64,000 nt of DNA from Tremella fuciformis (lineage: Eukaryota; Basidiomycota; Tremellomycetes; Tremellales; Tremellaceae), in assembly GCA_032768795.1 (NCBI GenBank), contig CP136496.1, positions 2,046,001 through 2,110,000 of the forward strand. The letters are read 5' to 3'. The notes beneath the pieces are model-generated. The model was not told the DNA's origin. It saw only the letters and a program-made list of their open reading frames with translations, and searched no databases. Below are positions 56,415-64,000 of this stretch, piece by piece. How positions within the stretch are numbered: position 1 is the first letter of the stretch; every line of letters begins with the position of its first letter. The translations under genes and the position numbers were made by a program.

Positions 56415-57563
56415 ATGCCGCCGGCACGCACCCTCACCCCCGGCCAGAAAGCCGCCGCAACGCGCCGACGCAATGCGGAAGCCCGACGCTTGCAGCAGCA
56501 ACAAGAGGAGCAGGCGGCCCAAGCGGCCCAGGCGGCGGACCAGCCTGCGCCGGGCAGACAGGTTCGGTTCGACCTCCCAGAGGATCAGACTGCTCTGGTC
56601 TCGGCCGGGCAGCTCCAGCAGAGCCTCTCCCACGTCTCTGCGACCATGGCGGCCACCGACGAGCACGTCGAGAGCATCTCGACCAAAGTTGACGAGCTGG
56701 GGTCCAAGCTCGACGCTTTGATCGCCCGCCTAGGCAACCAGCAGCCGGGCGACTCAACGCTGTCACCGGCTGGCGGCTCGTCATCGAACGGCGTAGTCCC
56801 TCTGAGAGGCCAGCACGGTGAGTGCCCACCCATCTCCCGCCGCTACGGGTACATCGACGAGAAGCTCCGGGGCGAGGCCATGGCTGGGACGATGGCTCCA
56901 GAGAAGTTACCCCTCCTTCTGCCGGTCGGGTCAACTCTTGCAACCAGGCAGGGCGAGGATGACGACACATTCGAGGTGAACGGGGTCACGGTCACGAAGA
57001 AGAAGGTGGCGGACCAAGCTGCAGTTCTAGCCAAATTTGTCCGCGGCATCCCCAAACCCGCCGCCTTCGCGGCAGCATGGGGCATTTATACCGACCTGCT
57101 CCTACACGGGATGGCCGCCTTCGACGCCAAGACGGTGGCCGACGCTCACTCCGCGCTGCTCAGCCACGCCACCTGGGTCCTCGAACACGCGGAGAACTTC
57201 ACATGGGAATCCGTAATGTCCTACCACCTCACGGTGTGCAACGAACGCAAGGACGGCTTTACCTGCGGCACTTGGTACAAGAACTACGATGGAGATGCCT
57301 GGGGCACGATAGGAGTCCGCAAGCAGTTCAACAACGCCCGTCCTGCCCACCCAGCGAAGCCAGCCGCTCCTGGGCCGTCTACGTCCTCCTCGTCCTCCGC
57401 ATCCGCCTCCACCTTGAACGCTCCCTCCCGTGGCCGCGCATGCATCAACTGGAACGCAGGCGTCTGCACAACCGACCCTTGCCCCAAAGGCTATCGCCAC
57501 GTCTGCAAACGGTGCCAAGGCCAACACGTCATCCGCGACTGCCCGCAAGGGCGAACGGCCTAG
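56415..57563 (+). CDS. Ngaro gag-like protein with CCCH and CCHC-type zinc modules
   Basis: The ATG at 56415 (MPPARTLTPGQKAAATRR) opens 382 codons with no break. An Ala/Gln-rich N-terminal helix is followed by a coiled-coil-like stretch (VESISTKVDELGSKLDALIA). The middle domain contains FVRGIPKPAAFAAAWGIYTD and FTWESVMSYHLTVC. The C-terminus carries CINWNAGVCTTDPCPKGYRH followed by VCKRCQGQHVIRDC, a Cys/His array of the kind seen in YR-retroelement Gag proteins. It presumably packages element RNA into particles. Confidence 0.85.
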   Translation: MPPARTLTPGQKAAATRRRNAEARRLQQQQEEQAAQAAQAADQPAPGRQVRFDLPEDQTALVSAGQLQQSLSHVSATMAATDEHVESISTKVDELGSKLDALIARLGNQQPGDSTLSPAGGSSSNGVVPLRGQHGECPPISRRYGYIDEKLRGEAMAGTMAPEKLPLLLPVGSTLATRQGEDDDTFEVNGVTVTKKKVADQAAVLAKFVRGIPKPAAFAAAWGIYTDLLLHGMAAFDAKTVADAHSALLSHATWVLEHAENFTWESVMSYHLTVCNERKDGFTCGTWYKNYDGDAWGTIGVRKQFNNARPAHPAKPAAPGPSTSSSSSASASTLNAPSRGRACINWNAGVCTTDPCPKGYRHVCKRCQGQHVIRDCPQGRTA

Positions 57564-57697
57564 GACCGCGCATCTGTACAGGGCTGTGGTAGTCTCGGTT
57601 CATCAGGTGAGCAGGGCTTGTCTCTGTCTCTACCTCTCGGCATCTCCGGATCAGCCGCACACCTTTCACAGCAGGGCGGTGCCCTCCGCTGCATAGC

Positions 57698-59662
57698 GTG
57701 GACCTTGAAGTTCCACCCGCTACATCCTCAGCTGGGCAAGCCCACCGCTGCAACTCAGCCGGGCAGAGCCCGCCGCTGCTTCAACACCCAGCCGAGCAAT
57801 GCTCGCCGCTGCAACTTTACACCTTCACCTCAGCCTGGCTGGGCCAGACGCTGACCGGTGCAGATCTTATAATACGGCTGTCTCAACTCGCCGCCGCCGC
57901 CGGCCTCGCGCCACCAGCACATCCTCCCCCTCCCCGACCTAATACCGCCTGCGCATACCCCGTCTACGACCCCTCCGACCATCCCGCTGCCCCGTCACCC
58001 CTCCACGCCGACGCCTGGGACACCCTTCTGGCAGGCTACCCGGATAAGACCCTGGTGGTCAACGTCCTCGGCATCATACGCCACGGGGCAAAGCTCGGAT
58101 ACGATGGCATACTGCTCCAACACGGCCGCCCAGCGGCTAGCGTTCCCAACCACCCTCTCGACGTTGACGGCAGGGCCCATGTGATGCGCACCATCACGGA
58201 ACGCGTCGCTTCCGGCCGAGCGCGGGTCATCTCGTCGCCGGCCGACGTCCGCCTAGTGGTATCCCCTATCGGAACTGTTCCCAAGGCCAATGGGAAACGC
58301 CGCACGATCAACGACCTATCGTGGCCGCGCCGCGGCAGCGAGTCAACCTCGGTGAACGAAGGCATCCCGCGGGAGAAGGTCTCGCTTTGCTACGACTCTC
58401 TAGACCACCTGTTCGACAGAATTCGCGCCGCTACGCAACCTGTCGACATCTGGAAGGCCGACCTGACGGACGCCTTCTTCCACGTCTGCGTAGCAAGCCG
58501 TGACTCACGCCTTCTTGGCTACTGTTTTGAGGGGATCACATATGCCGACTGCACGCTCAACTTTGGCGGACGCTCGTCGCCCTTCCTCTTCAATCTTGTT
58601 GCCGAAGCTCTGCACTGGATCCTGGCGTCCTTCGGCCTGGACGTGACCCACTACCTGGACGACTCGTTTGGCGCCTGCCCGGCAGGGAAGGGTGAAGCGG
58701 TCCTCGCATTCTTCCGGGCCGTATGCGACGCCCTCGGGATTGCGGTCTCGAATGACAAGTCCTGCACCGGCTGCGAGGTGGAGGTCTTGGGTATCATGGT
58801 GAACAGCCAGTCCGGAAAGGCCTGGCTCAGTCGCGCCAAAATCGACAAACTCCGGGCACAGCTCGATGCGATCCTTGCCGCGCCCATGGCCCGTCCCGCC
58901 GACCTCCAAGCCCTTGCGGGATACCTCAACTTCGTCTCCAGGGTCCTGCCGACCGGCCGCGCGTTCCTCCGCAGAATTTACGACGCTGCCAACGCCTCGG
59001 AGCGCGACGGGGCAAGCCGCTCCACCACTGGCGCGCTTGGGGACGAGCTCCGGTGGTGGCGATCCACGATGGACCGCTGGGATGGGGTCACCATCATCCC
59101 AGTGAACCGGCCCCGCGTCGAGCTTTGGTCAGATGCGGCGACAACCCGTGGGATAGGCGCACACCTGGGGCCTCGGGAACGGTGCTCAGCGGCCATGTCC
59201 ATGGAGGTCCCGGCACAACACCACGGCAAGGACATCCTCTTCCTGGAGACCCTAGCCCTCCTGGAAGCCCTCCGCCGCTGGGGCACAGAGCTACACGGAG
59301 TCGAGCTCATGTGCAAGATCGACAACGCGGCCTTGGTGGCGTCCCTCCGTTCGGGACGTTGCCATCAGCGGGCAACGATGGCCCTCATACGCGAGATCAT
59401 GACCCTTGCCCTGGAGCTTCACTTCACCATTGTCCCGGACTGGGTGCCGAGCGCCGAGAATGATGTAGCTGACGCCCTATCTCGCTTTGACTGGCCCTAT
59501 CTCGACCTCAAACGCCCTCACGTCACCCGCCTCCTACCCCGCCCCGACGCCCCGCCCATCCCTGCTGTCCCCAACCCCTCGTTACCCGTCCCGCCTGCGC
59601 TGCCACCCCGCACGCTCCCTTACGACTCGGCATGTTATCCCGTGCAGCCCGGGGCCGCCTAG
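57698..59662 (+). CDS. Ngaro reverse transcriptase - RNase H
   Basis: A 654-codon frame, intact, beginning at a GTG; no ATG precedes the RT domain, so translation may rely on frameshift, reinitiation or splicing from gag. RT landmarks: VRLVVSPIGTVPKANGKRRT, INDLSWP, DIWKADLTDAFFHV and the catalytic YLDD in THYLDDSFGA. RNase H landmarks: ELWSDAATTRGIGAHL, LETLALLEALRRWG, KIDNAALVASL and SAENDVADALSRFDWP. It copies element RNA into DNA. Its 3' end overlaps the recombinase ORF by 31 nt in another frame, as is common in this order. Confidence 0.9.
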   Translation: MDLEVPPATSSAGQAHRCNSAGQSPPLLQHPAEQCSPLQLYTFTSAWLGQTLTGADLIIRLSQLAAAAGLAPPAHPPPPRPNTACAYPVYDPSDHPAAPSPLHADAWDTLLAGYPDKTLVVNVLGIIRHGAKLGYDGILLQHGRPAASVPNHPLDVDGRAHVMRTITERVASGRARVISSPADVRLVVSPIGTVPKANGKRRTINDLSWPRRGSESTSVNEGIPREKVSLCYDSLDHLFDRIRAATQPVDIWKADLTDAFFHVCVASRDSRLLGYCFEGITYADCTLNFGGRSSPFLFNLVAEALHWILASFGLDVTHYLDDSFGACPAGKGEAVLAFFRAVCDALGIAVSNDKSCTGCEVEVLGIMVNSQSGKAWLSRAKIDKLRAQLDAILAAPMARPADLQALAGYLNFVSRVLPTGRAFLRRIYDAANASERDGASRSTTGALGDELRWWRSTMDRWDGVTIIPVNRPRVELWSDAATTRGIGAHLGPRERCSAAMSMEVPAQHHGKDILFLETLALLEALRRWGTELHGVELMCKIDNAALVASLRSGRCHQRATMALIREIMTLALELHFTIVPDWVPSAENDVADALSRFDWPYLDLKRPHVTRLLPRPDAPPIPAVPNPSLPVPPALPPRTLPYDSACYPVQPGAA

Positions 59663-60738
59663 CACCCCCAACGCCGGAATGGCAGTCAGGTATTGAAGGA
59701 GATAGGCTGGCAAACATGTACATATGGTACAGCATCTCTGCGAGTACCCGGGGATCCTACCAGAGCACGGTGTTGGCCTTCAAGAACTTCTGCCGCACAC
59801 GTGGCTGGCCAGCACCCTACTGCCCAACCACGTCGCCCCGAGTGGAAGCTTGGATTGCGGCGGAAGCGGCGGCCATCGCGGGATTGCGGGGGCTGTCCAA
59901 GAAGACGTTGAAGCGCAAGATTGCCGCCCTGTCTTCCTGGCACGCCGACATGGGATTTGAGGTCTCAGTCTTCGCATCCCCGCGGATCGAGCGCATCATT
60001 GCCGGCGCGAACCGGTACCACGGTGTCACCTCGAAAGCCCAGCCCCTTCCCATCACCCTGCCAGTCCTTCGACGCGTTGTGGCCCACATCCGCTCGAACC
60101 CGTCCTCCTTCGGCGGCCCAGCGAACGCCGCGGGCATCACCGCGGCGTTCTGCCTCGCATTCGCGTGCTTCATGCGCATGGGGGAGTTGACCTACGACAC
60201 CTTCGACCCGCGCTTTGACCTACGCCGGAGCAGCGTGCTGAGCGACGTCGACGGCGACTGGAAGCTTACCATTCCGGCCTCCAAGACGGACCCGTTCCGG
60301 CGGGGCGTCACAATCGTCATCCCGGAGGGCCCGCCCGATGTGTGCCCCCGCCGAGCCCTGCAGGACTGGTTCACTCAGAGGCCCGCGGACGGCGATGCCC
60401 CGCTCTTCGACACCGACAGGCAACCGTTCCGCAGGCAACATGTGTGTAAGATGCTCACGCGAGCCCTGCAGAACAGCGGCTTCGCCAGTGCACTCTTCTC
60501 AGGGCACTCTTTCAGACGGGGTGCTGCGACCTGGGCAGCATCAGTCGGGCTTCCGGCGAACGACATCAAGACATTGGGCCGCTGGAACAGCGAGTGCTAC
60601 CGCCTGTACATCGACGCTGGCCCTGCACGCACCGCAGAGGTCGGTAGACGGTTCATGATGGCGGACCCCTCGCGCTCGACGCTTCCCCCTTCCGGCATCC
60701 CTAGCCCAGGCGATGTCTGGAGGCCATCGCTACTCTGA
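59632..60738 (+). CDS. Ngaro tyrosine recombinase
   Basis: The ATG at 59632 (MLSRAARGRLAPPTPE) opens 368 codons. The N-terminal core-binding part includes ASTRGSYQSTVLAFKNFC. The catalytic domain has the Arg of CFMRMGELTYDTF, the Lys-containing strand IPASKTDPFRRG, the HxxR motif GHSFRRGAATWAA and the catalytic Tyr in LGRWNSECYRLYID. All R-H-R-Y residues are present, so the enzyme should be competent to join the circular DNA into a short matching core such as TTG. Overlaps the RT ORF start-to-end by 31 nt. Confidence 0.92.
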   Translation: MLSRAARGRLAPPTPEWQSGIEGDRLANMYIWYSISASTRGSYQSTVLAFKNFCRTRGWPAPYCPTTSPRVEAWIAAEAAAIAGLRGLSKKTLKRKIAALSSWHADMGFEVSVFASPRIERIIAGANRYHGVTSKAQPLPITLPVLRRVVAHIRSNPSSFGGPANAAGITAAFCLAFACFMRMGELTYDTFDPRFDLRRSSVLSDVDGDWKLTIPASKTDPFRRGVTIVIPEGPPDVCPRRALQDWFTQRPADGDAPLFDTDRQPFRRQHVCKMLTRALQNSGFASALFSGHSFRRGAATWAASVGLPANDIKTLGRWNSECYRLYIDAGPARTAEVGRRFMMADPSRSTLPPSGIPSPGDVWRPSLL

Positions 60739-60810
60739 CTCGCTCCGTTTTGGGCGCATCCTCCGGCCTTGTTCCGCGTCGACCCCTGCGGACCGACGCA
60801 CTACGCTCGG

Positions 60811-60885
60811 GAGGCAGGCCGGATGCAGTCATGCCCCCAAAACACAGCCGACAACGACAAGGCGAGTAACGAGAAGAGGTGCTTG
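60811..60885 (+). repeat. Split direct repeat B1 of the Ngaro element
   Basis: 75 bp, starting GAGGCAGGCCGGATGC and ending GAGGTGCTTG, matching B2 at 61145-61219 by eye. It abuts A2 directly, forming the B1-A2 junction thought to mirror the circle junction. Confidence 0.9.
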
Positions 60886-61010
60886 GGCGGTCACGTGATG
60901 CAAGGACAGTGACTTGAGGGCTCCGAGCGAGGTCGAGATCCTCTTCCAACCGTCACTCATCGCAGTCACTGCCGCCCAAGCCGTCGCGCCTTGTTGCTGT
61001 CGCCGATCGC
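60886..61010 (+). repeat. Split direct repeat A2 of the Ngaro element
   Basis: 125-bp second copy of A1. After it, 134 bp of unique sequence (purine-rich GGGAGA runs and GCCC runs) separates it from B2. Confidence 0.9.
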
Positions 61011-61144
61011 CCACCCGCCCACCCGCGATCGGCCGCTGGAGAGGAGGGAAGAGAGGGAGAAAGAGAGAAAGAGGGAGAGAGAGAAGGAGAGAGAGATGAG
61101 AAGGACACGGACCTTATGTATGTAGATAGACTGCCCGCCCGCCC

Positions 61145-61219
61145 GAGGCAGGCCGGATGCAGTCATGCCCCCAAAACACAGCCGACAACGACAAGGCGAG
61201 TAACGAGAAGAGGTGCTTG
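61145..61219 (+). repeat. Split direct repeat B2 of the Ngaro element
   Basis: 75-bp second copy of B1, forming the right end of the element; chromovirus sequence resumes at 61220. Confidence 0.9.
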
Positions 61220-63051
61220 AAAGTGCTGGAGGATGGGAGCGCTGGTGAAAGCAGCTTTCAATGTGTCGAAGGCGTTTTGTGCTGTATTGCCCCATTCAAA
61301 GTCGACTCCTTTGCGTAGGAGGTGTGTGAGGGGTGCCGTGACCTTGGAGTATGCCTTGATGAAACGTCGGTAGAAGTTGGCAAAGCCAAGAAAGACTTGA
61401 ACATCATGGACTGAATTTGGCGGTGGCCAGTCTGTGACAGCTTCGACTTTGTGAGGGTCCATTCTGACTCCTTTGTCAGAGACAAGGTAGCCTAGGAAAT
61501 CAACCTCGTGTTTGAAGAAGGTGCACTTTTCTGCCTTAGCCCACAGATGATGCTCTTGCAGTCGTTGCAAGACTTGCTTGACGTGGCCGATGTGGTCGTC
61601 CTTTGATTTGCTGAAGATGAGGATGTCGTCCAGGTATACAATGACAAAGACATCCAAGAAGTCTCTGAGGACGTTGTTGATGAGATTCTGGAATGACGCG
61701 GGCGCATTTGTAAGCCCAAAAGGCATTACAAGGTATTCGTAGTGTCCATAGCGTGTGCGGAATGCCGTTTTCCATTCATCGCCTTTCGCAATGCGGACGA
61801 GGTTGTAGGCGGCACGTAGGTCGATTTTGCTGAACCATGAAGCTCCTTTGAGCCTGTCCAAAGATTCTTGTATCAATGGAAGTATGGAAGTGGGTAGCGA
61901 TGTTTCCTGGTGATGCTGTTGAGCTGTCGGTAGTCAACGCATAGTCGGAGGGATCCATCTGGCTTTTTGACAAAGAGGATGGGAGAGCCAGCTGGGCTTG
62001 AACTTGGCCGTATGAATCCTTTCTTGAGGTTTTCCTTGAGGTACTCGTCCAAAGCCTTGAGCTCTACTTCAGAGAGGCTGTAGATCGGACCAAACTTGGG
62101 CTGCGCATCGCCTTCAAGTGTTATGGCATGATCATAGGCACTGTGCTCTGGGAGCTTATCGGAGTTGGACTTTCTGAATACTTCCAAATGGTCGTGGAAG
62201 TCTGCGGGGATGATGTCCTTGAGTTGCTGAAGGTCGGGTTCCATAGTGTCGTCATCGTCTTCCTGAGCAGGTTGAGGGTCGATGAGACCTGAGACTTGAG
62301 CCGTAGTGGTAATGCCGTAGATTTCTGCCGTTTTCATAGCTGTCCGGAAGGCAGAGGCACTGATGAGTGATATCCGTGGGGTTGAGGTTGTCGTTCCTTG
62401 AGTGTTGTTGTTTGTGTCCTTGGGTGATGGCGTACCTGCAGCATTGGTGCTGGGCAGGTTACCTGAGCTCGTTTTCCTTGGGGTCCTTGAGTTCCTTGAG
62501 TTTTGAGGGTTCCTTGGTGACGGAGGAGCAGAATCTGCCTCTACAGGTGTGTCTAACTTGCTGCACTGCTCCAGGCAGGGCAAAGAGGAGAACTTGATGG
62601 TCTGACGGGACCAATCAATGCTTGGGTTGTGCTGGGAGAGCCATGGTAGACCAAGGATGATGGGGTATGTGCCGAGTGATGTGATGTCAAGAGAGAGCGT
62701 CTCTTCATGACCTGGAAGGCACAAGTTGATGGGTTCGGTGTGGTGTGTGATGGCGCCAGAAGAAATTGGTCGTCCATCAATGACTGAGACCTCTAAAGGC
62801 TCATCCTTGAGTATCCTTGGTACGTCCGTAGTGTCAAGGAAGTTTGCGTTGATGAAGCTGGCTGTTGCACCAGAATCAATCATAGCAACTGTGTTGTAGT
62901 TGGTTTTCCCATACTTGAGCGTGATGGGAAGACAGAGATGATCTTTGGGTGAAGCGGGAAGTATTGTTGACTGTAGCGATGTTGCCGTGATCCAATGTTG
63001 TGTGTGATGTACCGTGTTGTGCCCCTTTGAGAGCCCCAGAGGTGGGGGCAC
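61220..63051 (-). pseudogene. Chromovirus pol, 5' part: aspartic protease and reverse transcriptase, frameshifted
   Basis: Frame 1 (63051-61873) holds the protease active site [15 protein letters not shown] and the start of RT ([36 protein letters not shown]). It then shifts at an 8-bp tandem duplication (ATGGAAGT twice, 61876-61891 on the plus strand). Frame 2 carries [38 protein letters not shown] and the catalytic [10 protein letters not shown], and ends at the Ngaro junction. It lies in a different frame from gag, so the original element probably used a frameshift. Confidence 0.88.
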
Positions 63052-63053
63052 GC

Positions 63054-64000
63054 TTAGGCCTGGGGCTGCGTGTTTTTTGCCTTGTTGTCGGAGGTAACAG
63101 TGGTGACCTTGGTGGCAGCATTGATTTGAGCCCGCTGCTCACGGCGTCGCTGAGCAGCACGGCACTCAAAGGCCTTGTGACCTGGCTTGCCACAGTAGTT
63201 GCAGAGGTTCTCCTTCATGCGTCGCTCACGCTCAGCCTGAGAGATTGGTCCATAGGCCTGGCCTGTTTGCGCCGCATCGATTTCCATGGGAGTAGGAGTG
63301 AAAGTTGTAGTCGTTGTTCGCGGGACAAAGGTGTTGGTCTTTGTAGCTGCCGCACCAGAGCGAGTGTAGCTCATGTTGTTGATAGGGCGCTGAGTGCTGA
63401 TTTGAGGTCGAGGGTTGTTGTTTGTGCGTCGCCTTTGGTAAAGAAGGTCGTCATACTCAATGGCGGCGGTGACCAAAACCTCATAGTCCTTGAATTTGCC
63501 AGGAGCAAGGAGTCGATCCTTGACATCGTCCTTGAGGCCATCAAAGAAGTTCTGCTTCTTTGTCTCATTGTTCCAGTGCACATAGGCTACGTGGCGCTGG
63601 AACTCTGTGGCGTAGAGACTGGCTGATCCTGTCTGTCGGAGGTTGCGTAGCTTGAAACGAGATGTCTCAGCCAGGTTGGTGTCGCCAAAGTACTTCTTGA
63701 ATTCGATTTGGAAGTCCTCCCAGTCATGGAGCCAAGAGGGCTGATCCTCTGCATCCATGCCAAGGTAAGGTAGGATCCATCGGTAGGCTTCTTCCTTGAG
63801 GAGGTTGGTTGCAAAGGCAATACGAGTGACGTCGGTGGCGTAGGTACGAGGTTGAACAGCAAAGACCATGTTGCACTTGGCTAGGAACTCCAAAGTCTGA
63901 TCCTTACGGCCATTAAAAGGCGGTGGATGAGAGATCTTTGGCTCCTTAGCATGCTCAGGCCTGGTGTTGTTGGTGACTTGAAGGGCGTTGATCTGAGCCT
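63054..64000 (-). CDS. Chromovirus gag, partial (N-terminus beyond right edge)
   Basis: Open from base 64000 to the stop at 63054. Contains the retrotransposon gag domain ([33 protein letters not shown]) and a CCHC zinc knuckle, [14 protein letters not shown], near the C-terminus. The frame is intact in the window. Its product would form the particle that packages element RNA. Confidence 0.88.
   Translation of the reverse strand, partial: AQINALQVTNNTRPEHAKEPKISHPPPFNGRKDQTLEFLAKCNMVFAVQPRTYATDVTRIAFATNLLKEEAYRWILPYLGMDAEDQPSWLHDWEDFQIEFKKYFGDTNLAETSRFKLRNLRQTGSASLYATEFQRHVAYVHWNNETKKQNFFDGLKDDVKDRLLAPGKFKDYEVLVTAAIEYDDLLYQRRRTNNNPRPQISTQRPINNMSYTRSGAAATKTNTFVPRTTTTTFTPTPMEIDAAQTGQAYGPISQAERERRMKENLCNYCGKPGHKAFECRAAQRRREQRAQINAATKVTTVTSDNKAKNTQPQA

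Larger units (their letters stand above)
56139..61219 (+). mobile_element. Ngaro-type tyrosine-recombinase (DIRS order) retrotransposon, apparently complete
   Basis: A 5.08-kb element with ORFs in the order gag, RT-RNase H and tyrosine recombinase, no integrase, protease or methyltransferase seen. Termini are split direct repeats: A1 56139-56263, B1 60811-60885, A2 60886-61010, B2 61145-61219, with B1 and A2 abutting. TTG occurs at 56136-56138, 60883-60885 and 61217-61219, and removing the element leaves one TTG with the chromovirus frame restored. This is the signature of recombinase-mediated insertion of a circular DNA. Lack of a methyltransferase and the A1/B1A2B2 layout point to Ngaro rather than DIRS1 proper. 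Confidence 0.93.
53466..64000 (-). mobile_element. Ty3/Gypsy chromovirus, disrupted, 5' end beyond right edge
   Basis: Minus-strand order: gag with CCHC knuckle (64000-63054), protease-reverse transcriptase (63051-61220), a nested Ngaro element (61219-56139), then RNase H-integrase-chromodomain (56138-54045) and the LTR. Integrase before a C-terminal chromodomain marks the chromovirus branch. Two lesions block the polyprotein: the insertion and an 8-bp tandem duplication in RT. Codon use is AT-richer than in the host genes. Confidence 0.92.

Noticed and set aside
57102..57548. 148-codon minus-strand ORF in the Ngaro gag
   Set aside because: Antisense shadow of the gag ORF.
1..64000. CRISPR arrays, bacterial operons or Shine-Dalgarno sites
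   Set aside because: Spliceosomal introns and the eukaryotic gene set make these inapplicable; no regularly spaced repeat array seen.

Overview
The window looks like nuclear DNA of a GC-rich basidiomycete, most likely a yeast or yeast-like fungus near the Tremellomycetes. This rests on the gene set (ATG9, CMC4, MTR10, SEC61 beta, a MIG1/CreA zinc finger, a Byr4/Bfa1-type protein, a hybrid histidine kinase), on many short introns of about 43-60 nt with GTGAGT-like donors, and on genes packed on both strands. The lineage is an inference; no rRNA or tRNA gene was recognised that could settle it.

Region by region. 1-25 kb is ordinary housekeeping sequence: a partial orphan gene, TSPO, MOG1, ribosomal protein L17 (uL22), a universal-stress-protein gene, an RRM-YTH reader, two orphans, ATG9, CMC4, a glutathione peroxidase, a small putative mitochondrial protein and SEC61 beta. 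23.3-26.5 kb holds the importin MTR10. 27-32 kb holds five small, very divergent orphan ORFs in tandem on the plus strand. They share a weak W/AWN ... F(Y/F/L)xx(M/L)xTxxRV pattern and look like a locally expanded, fast-evolving family. 32.5-37.8 kb is a hybrid histidine kinase with GAF domains. 38.8-40.0 kb carries a tandem pair of small secreted proteins with the same intron position and a shared Cys-rich C-terminus. 40.3-50.6 kb holds an orphan, homoserine kinase, a Byr4/Bfa1-like gene, a MIG1/CreA-like repressor and a YCII-domain protein. 50.8-53.1 kb is a tandem segmental duplication of another orphan gene; the first copy has an in-frame stop.

53.5-64 kb is a nested transposon. A minus-strand Ty3/Gypsy chromovirus (3' LTR at 53,466-54,032; gag runs off the right edge) is interrupted between its reverse transcriptase and RNase H by a complete plus-strand Ngaro-type tyrosine-recombinase retrotransposon (56,139-61,219). 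The Ngaro element keeps intact gag, RT-RNase H and recombinase ORFs and a textbook A1 ... B1-A2 ... B2 split-direct-repeat layout. The same TTG trinucleotide lies at the left junction, the B1/A2 junction and the right junction, which shows insertion without target-site duplication.

Most six-frame ORFs here are exon fragments, because genes are split by many small introns. Exon joins in this annotation were made by eye from splice consensus and protein-family continuity, so start codons and small terminal exons carry the most uncertainty.
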